NCBI GenBank assembly: GCA_002238555.1 | Contig: MPMO01000001.1 | Span: 62,001 to 126,000 of the forward strand | Origin: Caldilineaceae bacterium bin34 | GTDB taxonomy: Bacteria > Chloroflexota > Anaerolineae > Caldilineales > Caldilineaceae | Direction: 5' to 3' | Length of the DNA stretch: 64,000 bases | Shown here: piece after piece, positions 42,782 to 52,442 of the stretch | Position numbering within the stretch: the first letter of the stretch is position 1 | How the letters are laid out: each line of letters begins with the position of its first letter | The notes under the pieces: model-generated | Database searches by the model: none | Seen by the model: the letters and a program-made list of their open reading frames with translations, nothing else | Told to the model about the DNA's origin: nothing | Program-made: the position numbers and the translations under genes

Positions 42782-43887
42782 GGCGCCTCGCCATCGGCTT
42801 GCAGCATGACCGAAGCCGATTCCAACTTGAACCTGGTGCTGAGTTGGCCGCAGCCGGCATCCATCTCAACACCGCGGCGCACCCGGACGCTGACCGGCAC
42901 GCCACTCGCCTCCACTTGCTTGGCGAACGCCCGAATCCGACCATCCGGCGTGGGCCGGTAGGGCTGTCCGGGTATCGGATTAAACGGAATCAGATTGACG
43001 TGGCAGTGCCGTCCCCGTAGCACCCGCCCGAGTTGGCGGCCAAGTTCAAGGGTGTCGTTTACGCCATCGAGCATGACGTATTCGTACGTGACCCGGCGTC
43101 CGGTTCGTTCGACGTATTCGTCTGCCGCCGCCATGATGTCGCGGATGGGCCATCGCTTGCCCGGTGGCACAAGTTGGATACGCAGGTGGTCATGGGGTGC
43201 GTGGAGACTTACGGCCAGCCGCAGCTGGAGCCCTTCGAGGGCCAGCCTGCGCATGGCCGGCACCACGCCGATCGTGCTGACGGTTAAGTTGCGCGCGCCC
43301 AATCCGTACGCCTCGGGAGATGTCAGCACACCGATTGCATCCCGCACCGGACCGTAGTTGTGCAGGGGTTCGCCCATGCCCATGAAAACAACGTTGGTGA
43401 CCCGCGAACCATTGGCCCGCGCGCGATCCGTTGCCAAATCCCGGCGCTGTGCCAATTGACGCGACAGGGCCAGCACCTGCCCCACGATTTCGCCGGCCGT
43501 CAGATTGCGGGTCAGACCATCCAGGCCCGTGGCGCAAAAAGTACAGCCCATCGCGCAGCCGGCCTGACTGCTGATGCACAGGGTTCGCCGCCGGTCGTAG
43601 AGCATCAGGACCGCTTCGATTGTGGCCCCGTCGGCAAGCCGGAACAAGACCTTGAGGGTATCGCCTGACCGTGACAGACGACTGTCTGCGATTTCCAGTG
43701 GCCAAACGGACCCCCATTCCGCCAGTTGCCGTCGCAGGGGTTCCGGCAGGTTGGTCATCTGCTCGCTGGCTTCAACGTACTGTCCAAATATCCAACCGTG
43801 GATCTGCCGAGCCCGGTAGGCCGGGTATCCCCATTCGGCCAGCAACCCCACTAGGTCGTCGCGGGACAGGTCGATCAGGGAACGCAT
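42778..43887 (-). CDS. rlmN: dual-specificity 23S rRNA A2503 / tRNA A37 C2-methyltransferase RlmN
   Basis: A 369-residue radical SAM methyltransferase. The cluster cysteines are Cys111, Cys115 and Cys118 (CAMGCTFC) and the methyl-transfer cysteine is Cys346 in [20 protein letters not shown] is the SAM-contact motif. RlmN methylates C2 of A2503 in 23S rRNA and A37 of some tRNAs. The internal ATG giving [12 protein letters not shown] is the family-length start. The CxxxCxxC spacing and absence of Cfr-specific features argue for RlmN rather than Cfr. It is convergent with rpmB. Confidence 0.94.
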   Translation of the reverse strand: MRSLIDLSRDDLVGLLAEWGYPAYRARQIHGWIFGQYVEASEQMTNLPEPLRRQLAEWGSVWPLEIADSRLSRSGDTLKVLFRLADGATIEAVLMLYDRRRTLCISSQAGCAMGCTFCATGLDGLTRNLTAGEIVGQVLALSRQLAQRRDLATDRARANGSRVTNVVFMGMGEPLHNYGPVRDAIGVLTSPEAYGLGARNLTVSTIGVVPAMRRLALEGLQLRLAVSLHAPHDHLRIQLVPPGKRWPIRDIMAAADEYVERTGRRVTYEYVMLDGVNDTLELGRQLGRVLRGRHCHVNLIPFNPIPGQPYRPTPDGRIRAFAKQVEASGVPVSVRVRRGVEMDAGCGQLSTRFKLESASVMLQADGEAP

Positions 43888-43992
43888 GGCGGTCAAAGGT
43901 CGGCGGGAACAAGGGCTTGTACGGAACGGACTCGGGTCCTGGCAGGTAGCCGCGTCCATCCTGTGTCGCAGCCGGGCGGCGAATGCCCGAGG

Positions 43993-45159
43993 CTACGAGT
44001 CGGCCACCCCGCCGTCCAAGTGGAATGCGCCGTACACCCGGCGCGTCAGACCACCGGCTGTTCCACTATCGAAATCGGGTGCGCAACGGGCTACGGCCCT
44101 TTCGTCGACTTCAACTCCGAGCCCCGGCCGGGTCGGGGGATTAATCCAGCCGTCCGACACCGGCAGCGGATCCACAACCAGTTCGTAGACATCCGGATTG
44201 TCGATCGGGTCGATCATTTCCTGGATCACGAAGTTCGGCATGGCAAAGTCCGCATGGACGCACGCCGCCGTTGACACCGGACCGTAAGGATTGTGGGGGG
44301 CGATGCCGGCATAGTGGACTTCCGCCATCGATGCAATTTTCATCAGTTCCGTGATACCGCCTGCGTGGCAACAATCCGGTTGCAGAATACTGGCGGCATT
44401 GACATCGAGGATTTCCCGGAAGCCCCAGCGTGTGAACAACCGTTCGCCGGTGGCGATCGGCGTATCCAGCTTTTCGCGTACGGCCGCCATGGCCCTGGGG
44501 TTCTCGGCCTGGCAAGGCTCCTCAAGAAAAAACGGCGCCGCCTCTTCGAATGCGCGACCATAGCGGACAGCCATTTGCGGGGTCAGGCGGCCGTGCAAGT
44601 CCAAAAGGATGTCGACTTCATCGCCCACTGCCTGCCTAACTTCGTTCAGGGACGCGGCGGCCTGTTTCACCTTCGGGATGCCCTCCACGATACCGGTGAT
44701 CGGCACCGGTACAGTCTTGATCGCAGACCAGCCTGCCTGCTTCTTGGATGCCGCTGACTCCGCCGCCGATTCCGCAGTGCCGCCACCAAAGTGCGTATAG
44801 GCCCGGACTCGGTCGCGAACCCTGCCCCCCAGCAACTCGTACACTGGCCGGCCGAACTCCTTGCCCTTGATGTCCCAGAGGGCTTGGTCGATGCCGGACA
44901 GCGCCGACAGGCCGATCACCCCCTGCCTCCAAAAGCCGCTGCGATACATCAATTGCCAAAGGAACTCCGTGCGCAGAGGATCCTCACCGTGAATCATGGA
45001 AGCAAAGTCCTGAAGGCATCCCGCGACAGCACGCGGCTTGCCTTCAAGGGAGGCTTCACCCCATCCGACCAACCCGGGCTGGTCCGTTTCAACTTTGACA
45101 AACACATACACCCGGTTCGCGCCGGCTGCCAGTAGGGGTTTGACGGCGGTAATTTTCAT
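43993..45159 (-). CDS. mandelate racemase/muconate lactonizing enzyme (enolase superfamily), paralogue 3
   Basis: A 388-residue galactonate-dehydratase-like protein. Lys148, Asp187 with His189 (LDLHG), Glu213 (FLEEP), Glu239 (ATGE) and His289 (IAPHNP) form the expected acid-sugar dehydratase site; LDLHGR and APHNPYGP are characteristic of D-galactonate dehydratases. It would yield 2-keto-3-deoxy-galactonate or a similar acid. The start is the ATG giving MKITAVKPLL, matching the MKI starts of the other paralogues. A cupin gene precedes it by 49 bases in the same direction. Confidence 0.87.
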   Translation of the reverse strand: MKITAVKPLLAAGANRVYVFVKVETDQPGLVGWGEASLEGKPRAVAGCLQDFASMIHGEDPLRTEFLWQLMYRSGFWRQGVIGLSALSGIDQALWDIKGKEFGRPVYELLGGRVRDRVRAYTHFGGGTAESAAESAASKKQAGWSAIKTVPVPITGIVEGIPKVKQAAASLNEVRQAVGDEVDILLDLHGRLTPQMAVRYGRAFEEAAPFFLEEPCQAENPRAMAAVREKLDTPIATGERLFTRWGFREILDVNAASILQPDCCHAGGITELMKIASMAEVHYAGIAPHNPYGPVSTAACVHADFAMPNFVIQEMIDPIDNPDVYELVVDPLPVSDGWINPPTRPGLGVEVDERAVARCAPDFDSGTAGGLTRRVYGAFHLDGGVADS

Positions 45160-45208
45160 GGGACGATGCGGAAATGCAGGGACTGAGGCGACACGGTTCC
45201 CATCCGTA

Positions 45209-45544
45209 TCAGTACTTGTAGTCGTCCCTGATCGGACTGAAAATGTCCACCACCCTGGCAGATTCCGTCCCCTTGACAACCACGCTGTGCTCCACGTTGC
45301 CGGGAATGAAAAACACACCGCCGGGGCCTACCGTGGTGGTCTCGCCCTGCATGGTGAATTCCAGGGTTCCGGCAACGACATACCCCGCCTGTTCCTCCGG
45401 ATGGCTGTGGACGGGCACCACCGATCCGGCCTGTATGTCCACGAGTGAAATCATGATGTCGTCGCCCCAGAACGTTCGGAGGGCAGGGCCCTGGTCGCCG
45501 AACGGCTGCAGAGCCGGGCGGTTGTCGGAGTTGAAAAACGGCAC
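45209..45544 (-). CDS. small cupin-domain protein
   Basis: A 111-residue single cupin. Motif 1 is PVHSHPEEQAGYVVAG and motif 2 is IPGNVEHSV, both with the metal-binding histidines and glutamate. The GTG start has CAGGAG seven bases upstream; a longer in-frame extension to 45760 runs into the promoter of the divergent gene and lacks similarity. Such small cupins bind or isomerise sugar acids or act as dioxygenases. It precedes the MR/MLE gene in a two-gene unit. Confidence 0.78.
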   Translation of the reverse strand: MPFFNSDNRPALQPFGDQGPALRTFWGDDIMISLVDIQAGSVVPVHSHPEEQAGYVVAGTLEFTMQGETTTVGPGGVFFIPGNVEHSVVVKGTESARVVDIFSPIRDDYKY

Positions 45545-45758
45545 GGCTGTACTCCTGGCTGGCAAGAATGTTTCGACTGCTCCCTGAACGGCAGGGACCG
45601 GCAACCCCGCTTCCCACCATTCCCATGTCGGCCTCCGGCCGGCGCGCCAGTGTGCCACAGAGTGCCCGGTGCACATCGATGCCATCTCGGCCATGGCGAA
45701 GCGGACACGCGGATCCTGCGCTAGAATGCTGGCCGTCCCTCCAAGCAATCCCCTGTCC

Positions 45759-46766
45759 ATGACCCGACATCAACTCACGGCTGCAGTGGCAGTCAGACCG
45801 ACCCTTTTCAACGCTCTGTTCTCCGAACAGAGCCAGCAGGATCTGGCATCGCTGGCCGCGTTGCGCTACCAGGAGGAGGACGGTCGCCTTTCGGAGGACG
45901 AAATGATCGCCCTGGTCCGGGATTGCGAAGTGGCGGTCACCGGCTGGGGGACGCCTCCGTTCTCCCAAAACGTGGTGGATGCCTGTCCGAATCTGAAGTT
46001 GGTGGCCCATTCCGCCGGCACCATCAAGAATCTCCTGCCCGATCCGGTCTGGAACAGGGGGATAAAGGTTGTCCATGCCGCAGCCGCCATCGCACCGGCC
46101 GTGGCCGAGATGACAGTCCTGTTGATGCTGATGTGCCGCCGGAACGTGCACAACATCAACAGGCGCATGCATGTGGGGGAACAATGGCCCCAGTCGTCGG
46201 AGTTGGGCTTTGAGCTGGGGGGTACCCGGATCGGGGTCATCGGAGCCGGTCACACCGGCCGCAACGTCATCAAGCTCCTGCACGGGTTCGCCGCGGACAT
46301 CGTGGTCTACGACCCGTACCTGTCCCCGGAACGAGCCTCCGAACTGAAGGTGACCAAGACGTCGCTGGAGGAACTGATGTCCACCTGCCCCATCATCACG
46401 GTCCAAGCTCCGACAACGCCGGAGACCTACCACATGCTTTCCAGGGAGCACCTCGCCATGATTCAGGACGGCGCCCTGTTCATCAACACAGCCCGCTCCC
46501 ACGCCGTGGATGCCGATGCTCTCTACGATGCCCTGAAGACAAACCGCTTCCAGGCCGCACTTGACGTGTTCGACAGCGAGCCGCTGGCTGTCGACAGCCG
46601 TCTGCGCGGGCTGCCCAACCTGGTGCTGACCCCGCACATGGCGGGCAAAAGCGAACAAGCCCGCAAGCGGCAGGGAGCCCTGATTGTTGAACAGCTGCAA
46701 CTGTACGCGACCGGCAGACCGCTGACGCAGGAAGTCACGCGGGACATGTTGACCACCATGGCTTGA
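45759..46766 (+). CDS. D-2-hydroxyacid dehydrogenase, NAD-binding
   Basis: A 335-residue D-2-hydroxyacid dehydrogenase. The coenzyme motif is GAGHTG at 162-167, and catalytic Arg246 (NTARSHAV), Glu274 and His293 (TPHMAG) are present. NTARS replaces the common NTARG. A TAGAAT about 30 bases before the ATG may be a -10 element, but its -35 is poor. It opens a three-gene plus-strand group with a cysteine hydrolase and a VOC protein and is divergent from the cupin-MR/MLE unit. Confidence 0.84.
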   Translation: MTRHQLTAAVAVRPTLFNALFSEQSQQDLASLAALRYQEEDGRLSEDEMIALVRDCEVAVTGWGTPPFSQNVVDACPNLKLVAHSAGTIKNLLPDPVWNRGIKVVHAAAAIAPAVAEMTVLLMLMCRRNVHNINRRMHVGEQWPQSSELGFELGGTRIGVIGAGHTGRNVIKLLHGFAADIVVYDPYLSPERASELKVTKTSLEELMSTCPIITVQAPTTPETYHMLSREHLAMIQDGALFINTARSHAVDADALYDALKTNRFQAALDVFDSEPLAVDSRLRGLPNLVLTPHMAGKSEQARKRQGALIVEQLQLYATGRPLTQEVTRDMLTTMA

Positions 46767-46785
46767 ACACACAATCCCCTGCAAC

Positions 46786-47523
46786 ATGCGCATCAGCCTT
46801 CAATCCCAGTCACTCCGGACCGGCTCCCAAGGACTGTCGGAGTGGGCCCGGGATGTCAGGGAAACCGAAATCGAACCAGCCTGCAGCGCAATTCTGGTCT
46901 GCGACGTATGGGATCGACACTGGTCGAAAGGCGCGAACCTGCGCTTGGCGGCCCTGCTGCCGCGGATGGAAGACCTCCTGAACCATACACGCAGCCGCGG
47001 CTTCCACATCGTCCACGCACCTTCGGACACATTGGCGTTCTATGCAGACTCCCCGGCACGGAAACGCATTGCCGAGTTGCCGCCGATTCCGCCGCCGGCA
47101 GATGCGGCGCGTGAAGATCCGCCCCTGCCCATCAACGACCAGGACGGAGGTTCGGATTCGGGCGAGGACGCGCCGACTGCCGTTTGGACGCGCCAACACC
47201 CGGCCCTGACCATCGATCAGGACAGGGATGTGGTGTCCGACAACGGACCGGAAATCTGGACCTGGATGCAACACACCGGCATCCGTCGGCTGTTCATCCT
47301 GGGCGTCCACACCAACATGTGCATTCTCAACCGAACCTTCGGCATCAAGCAGATGGTCCGCTGGAATGTGCCTGTGGCCCTGGTTCGGGACCTCACCGAC
47401 AGCATGTACAATCCGGCCTGTCCTCCCTATGTCAGCCATGATGCAGGCACCGGTCTGGTCATCGACTACATAGAGAAGTTTTGGTGTCCAACCGTCCACA
47501 GCCAATACCTGTTCGGCTTGTAG
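46786..47523 (+). CDS. isochorismatase-like cysteine hydrolase
   Basis: A 245-residue cysteine hydrolase. Asp40 in VCDVWDRHW and the nucleophile Cys179 in GVHTNMCIL after a cis-peptide-type turn match the family (nicotinamidase, N-carbamoylsarcosine amidase, ureidoacrylate hydrolase). A long insertion, PPIPPPADAAREDPPLPINDQDGGSDSGED, sits where the catalytic lysine usually follows, and that lysine is not obvious. It is 19 bases after the dehydrogenase. Amide, ureido or isochorismate substrates are all possible. Confidence 0.78.
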   Translation: MRISLQSQSLRTGSQGLSEWARDVRETEIEPACSAILVCDVWDRHWSKGANLRLAALLPRMEDLLNHTRSRGFHIVHAPSDTLAFYADSPARKRIAELPPIPPPADAAREDPPLPINDQDGGSDSGEDAPTAVWTRQHPALTIDQDRDVVSDNGPEIWTWMQHTGIRRLFILGVHTNMCILNRTFGIKQMVRWNVPVALVRDLTDSMYNPACPPYVSHDAGTGLVIDYIEKFWCPTVHSQYLFGL

Positions 47524-47574
47524 TCATCCCGGCGGGACCCGTCGTCGCCATTACGTTCACAGGAATCAGACCAG

Positions 47575-47997
47575 ATGCCCCTGGGTACCGCAAACCAAGT
47601 CATCGCCGGTGGCGGCTGCCACCACATCGCCCTCCAAACCCGTGACTGGGAGGCCTCGCTGAAACTGTACCGGGATGTGCTGGGCATGCCGGTGTCCGCC
47701 CGGTTCGGCACACCGGAACGGAGGGTTTGGCTCCTTGACATGGGTGACGGCAGTTTCATGGAGCTGTTTGAACCCACCGCGGACACCCCTGCACCCGGTG
47801 CCGACGCGGCCAACGACCCCATCTTCCATTTCGCCTTGGCCACGTCGGACACCAAGTCCAGCATCGAACAGGTACGGGCCGCCGGTTACGAGGTAACCGT
47901 GGAACCCAAGACGATTGAACTTGGTGACATGACCGTAACCATCGCCTTCTTCAACGGCCCCAGCGGGGAGAGCATCGAGTTCTTCCAGGTGCACTGA
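47575..47997 (+). CDS. VOC-superfamily (glyoxalase/dioxygenase-like) protein
   Basis: A 140-residue two-module VOC protein. The first module starts GCHHIALQTRDWEASLKLYRDVLGM and has a glutamate in FMELFEP; the second begins FHFALATSD and ends with GESIEFFQVH, giving a metal site of His/Glu type. Family members isomerise, dioxygenate or epimerise small molecules. CAGGAA lies before the ATG. It closes the dehydrogenase-cysteine hydrolase-VOC group. Confidence 0.8.
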   Translation: MPLGTANQVIAGGGCHHIALQTRDWEASLKLYRDVLGMPVSARFGTPERRVWLLDMGDGSFMELFEPTADTPAPGADAANDPIFHFALATSDTKSSIEQVRAAGYEVTVEPKTIELGDMTVTIAFFNGPSGESIEFFQVH

Positions 47998-48124
47998 CAG
48001 CGGCGTCGCCTGGTTGCCCGCGCATCGGTGCCGCGGCGGCTGGCGCGACGCCACTTGGGATCCTTGTTGACGGGGCCCTCCACATGGGCTCCGCAAGTTG
48101 CGCGGTTCCGGGGAGAGGCTGGCT

Positions 48125-50362
48125 GTGACCGGGTTGGCAACCCTGGCCGAAAAGGCGGTGGCCAAGGCCAAATCACCGCTTAAGCTCTATGTGCAGGGTC
48201 CGTACGGCACCGGCAAGACCTCCCTGTCACTGCACAGGTTGGCCTGGCTGCAACACACCTTCCCGGCAGAGGGCTTCAGGACTGTGGCCCTCCTCCCGGC
48301 CAACCTGTCGCGGCCCGAGTTCCGAAGACGGTGGCGCCCGTTCGCGAACCGGACCGCCAACCAGCCCCGGATCTTGACACCCCATCGCCTGGCCAGCACC
48401 GCGGTAACCCTGGCCTGGCCCGAACTGGCGGCGGAAACCGGCTTTGCCAAGCCGCTGGCCGAACCTGTTCCCATCACCCGGGAACATGTGCAGTACATCC
48501 TCATCCCCCGCGTGAAGTCCCTGTTCCAGGAGGGCAGGCTGGCGGGGGCTGCCGCCAAGTACAGCCGCAGGGAACGGAGGGTGGTGCGGGAGGCGATTGA
48601 AATCCTGCGGGCATCCGCCATGTACAGACTGACGTTCCAGGAGGCGCGGGACCGCCTGATCGACGGTCTGCAACCCGGACCCTACCGGGAAGGGGTTGCG
48701 GCATCCCTGGCCAATGTTGCGGACCTCCTGGCGGACTTCCGGCGGTTCTGCCTGGCCCACGGCCTGATCGACGAGAGCCTGCTGATCAGCCTGTTTTACC
48801 AGGTCATTGAACGCGAAGACCTCCTGCAAAGCTGTGTGCTGCCTACCTGCCGCCACTTGCTGGTCGAAAACCTGGAGGAACAGACCTACAACACCCACGC
48901 GCTCATTCGAACACTGGCGCCCCACTTGGAATCACTCCTGGTCACGGTTGACGAGGATGCCGGTGTCAGATACTTCGACGGCGGATACCCCGAGGGCTGC
49001 GAAGACATTGCCGCATTGTGCGAACTGCGCGTGCGGACCACCCATCCGTCCAATCCGATCCAACGCCTTCTGGCCGAAGGGCTCAACGCGGCGAACAGGG
49101 ACAGGGATCCTGATCCATCCGACGGCATCGACTGGGACGGGGATGGGCGGATTGAATTGCATGCAACCGGAGGCGGGGTGAAGGGACCGCATGGCGGACG
49201 CTTGGCCCACTCCAGCCACCAGCACAACATAGACATGCTCGCCGGGGCAGCGGATCTCGCGGCGAGTCTGATTGCAGGCGGCGTTGAGCCCGGCGACATC
49301 GCCTTGGTGGCCCCGATCGTCACCAATCAAATGAGGGTGACCCTGAAGCAGCACCTTGCCGATGCCGGCGCCAACCTGTATTCGCACCGTCCCAGTCGCG
49401 CCCTGCACGAAGAACCAGCCACGAGAGCACTGCTGTGTCTCGCCCGGATCGCCTATCCCGGGCTCGCTGCGAGCGGACCCGGAGAGCTTGATCTCCGCGT
49501 TGCGTTGATGAAGTCCATCAAGAGTCTGGCCGGCCTGCAGGCGCACCACTTGGCCAGGGCCTGGCTCCCCCACTGGGAGTCCGGCGAAACGGGATTCATT
49601 CACCTGCCCGCCGACATCGGCGAACGGGTCGGCACGGCCCGTGGCCGGGACTGGGACGCATTGAGGAATTGGCTGGTTGCCTACCGGAGCGAGGAAAGTA
49701 CATTTTCGCTGCACGGATTTCTCGCCCGTCTCATCCACGAGGTGCTGAGCAAGCCCCAGTATGGATTCGACCGTGATCCGGAGGATATGCGGGTGGCCGC
49801 GCATCTGGCGCGTTCGGCGGCCGTGTTCCGGGAGCTCGTACTGAAGCACGGAATCCATGCGGACTTGGCAACCGACCCGGAGAGCGGGGCCGCCGCGCTG
49901 TTCACGGATCTCGTGGAAGAGGGACTGCTGGGCGATCCCTATGTCCCGGACGAGGATCCGCCCGCGGATGCCGTGTTCCTGGCCCCCGTGACGTCCCTGC
50001 TGATGCGGTACCGGTCGTGGCGCCATCAGATATGGCTGGACATCGGCAGCGAACTTTGGGGGCAACGCCTGCGTGGGCAGCTGGCACATCCATGGGTGCT
50101 GTCCCCCACGCGCACGCATGGCGGCCCGTGGAGGGACGGCGAGGAAACCCTGGTCAGCAGGCACCTCCTGCACCGCTTCGTGACGAGCCTGGCACGGCGC
50201 ACCCGCGATTGTGTCTGGCTCCTGCACTGCGACTACAACGAAAGGGGGGGCGAACAACGAGGCCCGTTGTTGCCCGTCTATCAGTACGTTGCCAATGCGG
50301 AAGAGGGAGGCAGCCCATCCCCCACCCCGTACGAGGTTGTGCAAACCCGGGACCGGTCATGA
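48125..50362 (+). CDS. UvrD-like superfamily I ATPase/helicase with degenerate Walker B
   Basis: A 745-residue protein from a GTG preceded by GGGGAGAGG. Walker A is GPYGTGKT at 25-32. The segment CRHLLVENLEEQTYNTHALIRTL sits where UvrD has VDEAQD, so the acidic pair is altered to VEN-L-EE. Conserved later blocks (GDIALVAPIVTNQMRV, RGPLLPVYQYV) resemble motif V/VI regions of UvrD-like proteins seen in cyanobacteria and Chloroflexota. A DNA-dependent ATPase is plausible; helicase activity is doubtful given the altered motif. Its stop overlaps the start of the following methyltransferase gene by four bases (ATGA), implying coupled translation. Confidence 0.65.
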   Translation: MTGLATLAEKAVAKAKSPLKLYVQGPYGTGKTSLSLHRLAWLQHTFPAEGFRTVALLPANLSRPEFRRRWRPFANRTANQPRILTPHRLASTAVTLAWPELAAETGFAKPLAEPVPITREHVQYILIPRVKSLFQEGRLAGAAAKYSRRERRVVREAIEILRASAMYRLTFQEARDRLIDGLQPGPYREGVAASLANVADLLADFRRFCLAHGLIDESLLISLFYQVIEREDLLQSCVLPTCRHLLVENLEEQTYNTHALIRTLAPHLESLLVTVDEDAGVRYFDGGYPEGCEDIAALCELRVRTTHPSNPIQRLLAEGLNAANRDRDPDPSDGIDWDGDGRIELHATGGGVKGPHGGRLAHSSHQHNIDMLAGAADLAASLIAGGVEPGDIALVAPIVTNQMRVTLKQHLADAGANLYSHRPSRALHEEPATRALLCLARIAYPGLAASGPGELDLRVALMKSIKSLAGLQAHHLARAWLPHWESGETGFIHLPADIGERVGTARGRDWDALRNWLVAYRSEESTFSLHGFLARLIHEVLSKPQYGFDRDPEDMRVAAHLARSAAVFRELVLKHGIHADLATDPESGAAALFTDLVEEGLLGDPYVPDEDPPADAVFLAPVTSLLMRYRSWRHQIWLDIGSELWGQRLRGQLAHPWVLSPTRTHGGPWRDGEETLVSRHLLHRFVTSLARRTRDCVWLLHCDYNERGGEQRGPLLPVYQYVANAEEGGSPSPTPYEVVQTRDRS

Positions 50363-50973
50363 ACGAGGGAACAGCCTATTGGAACGAGCGGTACACCCAC
50401 GGCAGTACCCCTTGGGACACCGGCATCACACCACCCGAAGTCGTTGCGTTTTGGCAAGCCCACGGCGACCACTTTTCCCCGGACGCCCTGGTCCTGGATG
50501 TAGGTTGCGGCACACAGACCAACCTCGGGTTCCTGGCCCAACGGGGCGTCCGTGCCGTCGGTTTCGACTTGAGTCTGGTCGCCCTGCTTAAGGGCCTGCA
50601 GCGGCACCGGGAGGCTCGGGCTTCCGGTTTGCGGATGGGAGCTGCCGTCGCGGACGCGTCCGCATGGCCGTGCCGAACGTCGGAAGCCAACTATGTGCTC
50701 GACGTCGGCTGCCTGCACACACTGGGGCCGGACCAGCGACGCGCCTATGTCCTTGAACTGGCGCGCGTGCTGAAACCCGGAGCCTGGTATCACCTGTTCT
50801 GCTTTCAGAGACTATCGCCGGCGCCGCCCGACCCGGAACAGCGCCGGTTCTTCCTCGAGGGGGAACTGGACGCGTTGTTCCATGAACGATTTGTCACCGA
50901 CCTGGAACAAGTGGACGAGCAGCCCCAGGACGGGAGATACGGCACTTGGCGGCTGATGCGCAGCCAAGGGTGA
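50359..50973 (+). CDS. class I SAM-dependent methyltransferase
   Basis: A 204-residue methyltransferase of the TPMT/TehB-like type. It begins with the typical YWNERYTHGSTPWDTGITPP opening. Motif I is LDVGCGTQTN at 46-55, followed by GFDLS and the substrate-contact region LDVGCLHTLGPDQRRAYVLELARVLKPGAWY. Family members methylate thiols, tellurite/selenite or small organic acceptors. The start overlaps the upstream ATPase stop by four bases. This tight coupling to a UvrD-like ATPase is unusual and the acceptor is unknown. Confidence 0.82.
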   Translation: MNEGTAYWNERYTHGSTPWDTGITPPEVVAFWQAHGDHFSPDALVLDVGCGTQTNLGFLAQRGVRAVGFDLSLVALLKGLQRHREARASGLRMGAAVADASAWPCRTSEANYVLDVGCLHTLGPDQRRAYVLELARVLKPGAWYHLFCFQRLSPAPPDPEQRRFFLEGELDALFHERFVTDLEQVDEQPQDGRYGTWRLMRSQG

Positions 50974-51147
50974 CCGCGGTCTCAACCATCCGCACCGCTC
51001 CCCGACCTTCGCCGACAGTGATCCGGCCGCGCGGGGGAGGGAATGGCCCGGACCGTCCCCGACAACAGGCGGTTCCCCGGGCCGTCTAACATTGGGCAAC
51101 TGTTCAGGGGACAGACCTCGATCCAATGACCAAAGGCAGCGTGCACC

Positions 51148-52179
51148 ATGCCAGATTCCCAAACCCGATTTCGGTTGGACAATTCCTTGGAGACTCTTTA
51201 CGCCGAACGGCCTGCCAACCTGGCCTGCACCGCCGATGATCCCCGCTCCCTGCTGGCGTGGCAGGTCGCGACGCGGCGTCAAGCGAAGGCGATGCTGGGC
51301 ATCGCGGACGTGCCAACTCCCCGCATCGCGTCCAGGTCCCTGTTGCACAGGCGGGAGCGGGGGCGCATCGAAGAAGAAAAGTGGCTGGTCGAGACCGACT
51401 CGGCTCCGGACATGCCCCTGTACCTGTTGCGACCCACCGCGTCCAGCCCCCGGGGCACGCTGCTGGTCTTCCACGGACACAACCCGTCCGTCCAGACCAT
51501 TTTGGGAAACTACCCGTCGGAGGAGGAGCGGAGGGAGGCCGAGGGGCGCGACGGCAACTACGCCCAGCTGTTGGCCGAAGCCGGCTATCTGGTGTGTTCG
51601 GTGGAGCAGCGGGGTTTCGGCGAACGGCAAAGCGGAACGCCTGCGCAGGACATTCCCAACTCGTGCCGGCACCAGTCGTTCTTCTACCAGATGCTGGGCC
51701 GTACCATGGTTGGAGAACGGTGCCTCGACGGCAAGGTCGCACTGGACTTTCTGGCCACCATGGAGAACCCGGTGGCGGGCGACATCGGCATCACCGGCAA
51801 CTCCGGCGGCGGCACGACGACACTGTGGCTGGCAGCCATCGACGAGCGGCTCGCGGTGGCCGTGCCGGGATGCTACTTCTGCAGCTTCAAGGAGTCGATC
51901 ATGGATATCCGGCATTGCGAATGCAACTACGTGCCCGGGTCCGCCAGCCGGCTTGACATGGGCGACTTGGCCGCCTTGATTGCCCCGAGGCCGCTCCGGT
52001 TCATCCAGGGGATCATGGATCCGATATTCCCAATCGACGCATCCCGGGCGGAATTTGCACGAACCGGGAAGGCCTACGAACTCCTGGAGGCGTCGGATCG
52101 GATCAGCATGTCGGAGTTCGAGACCGGCCACGCCTACAACGCGGGGGCCGCCGCCGAGTGGTTCGACCGCTGGCTTTGA
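51148..52179 (+). CDS. alpha/beta hydrolase, acetyl-xylan esterase/dienelactone hydrolase-like
   Basis: A 343-residue alpha/beta hydrolase. The nucleophile elbow is GNSGGG with Ser219, the acid is Asp291 in GIMDPIFP and the base is His328 in FETGHAYN. LVFHGHNPS holds the oxyanion region. A charged N-terminal extension of about 80 residues precedes the core. No secretion signal is present. It resembles cephalosporin-C deacetylase/acetyl-xylan esterase relatives, so ester removal from a carbohydrate is plausible. AAAGG stands upstream of the ATG. It is monocistronic between the methyltransferase and the sulfatase-like gene. Confidence 0.8.
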   Translation: MPDSQTRFRLDNSLETLYAERPANLACTADDPRSLLAWQVATRRQAKAMLGIADVPTPRIASRSLLHRRERGRIEEEKWLVETDSAPDMPLYLLRPTASSPRGTLLVFHGHNPSVQTILGNYPSEEERREAEGRDGNYAQLLAEAGYLVCSVEQRGFGERQSGTPAQDIPNSCRHQSFFYQMLGRTMVGERCLDGKVALDFLATMENPVAGDIGITGNSGGGTTTLWLAAIDERLAVAVPGCYFCSFKESIMDIRHCECNYVPGSASRLDMGDLAALIAPRPLRFIQGIMDPIFPIDASRAEFARTGKAYELLEASDRISMSEFETGHAYNAGAAAEWFDRWL

Positions 52180-52442
52180 GCGTACCTGCCGGCAAGTTGG
52201 ACACGCGACCATTCGCCAAGCATGGTGCGTCCCCTGCAAGCAACGGATTCGGGCAGCCAGGCAGGGCACACCGTCACTTGGTAAGTGGGCCGGACCGGAG
52301 GTCCCGGCGGCCTGACGGCGGAAGGCGGAACCCGACCTTGGTTTCCCGTACCTTCGTCCGGTAACCTACAATCCCCGTTCCGGGCCCGTTTCCCCGAAGC
52401 CCAGTCGTTCCCGTCCCCTGCAACCCGCCCCGCGAGGTTTCC

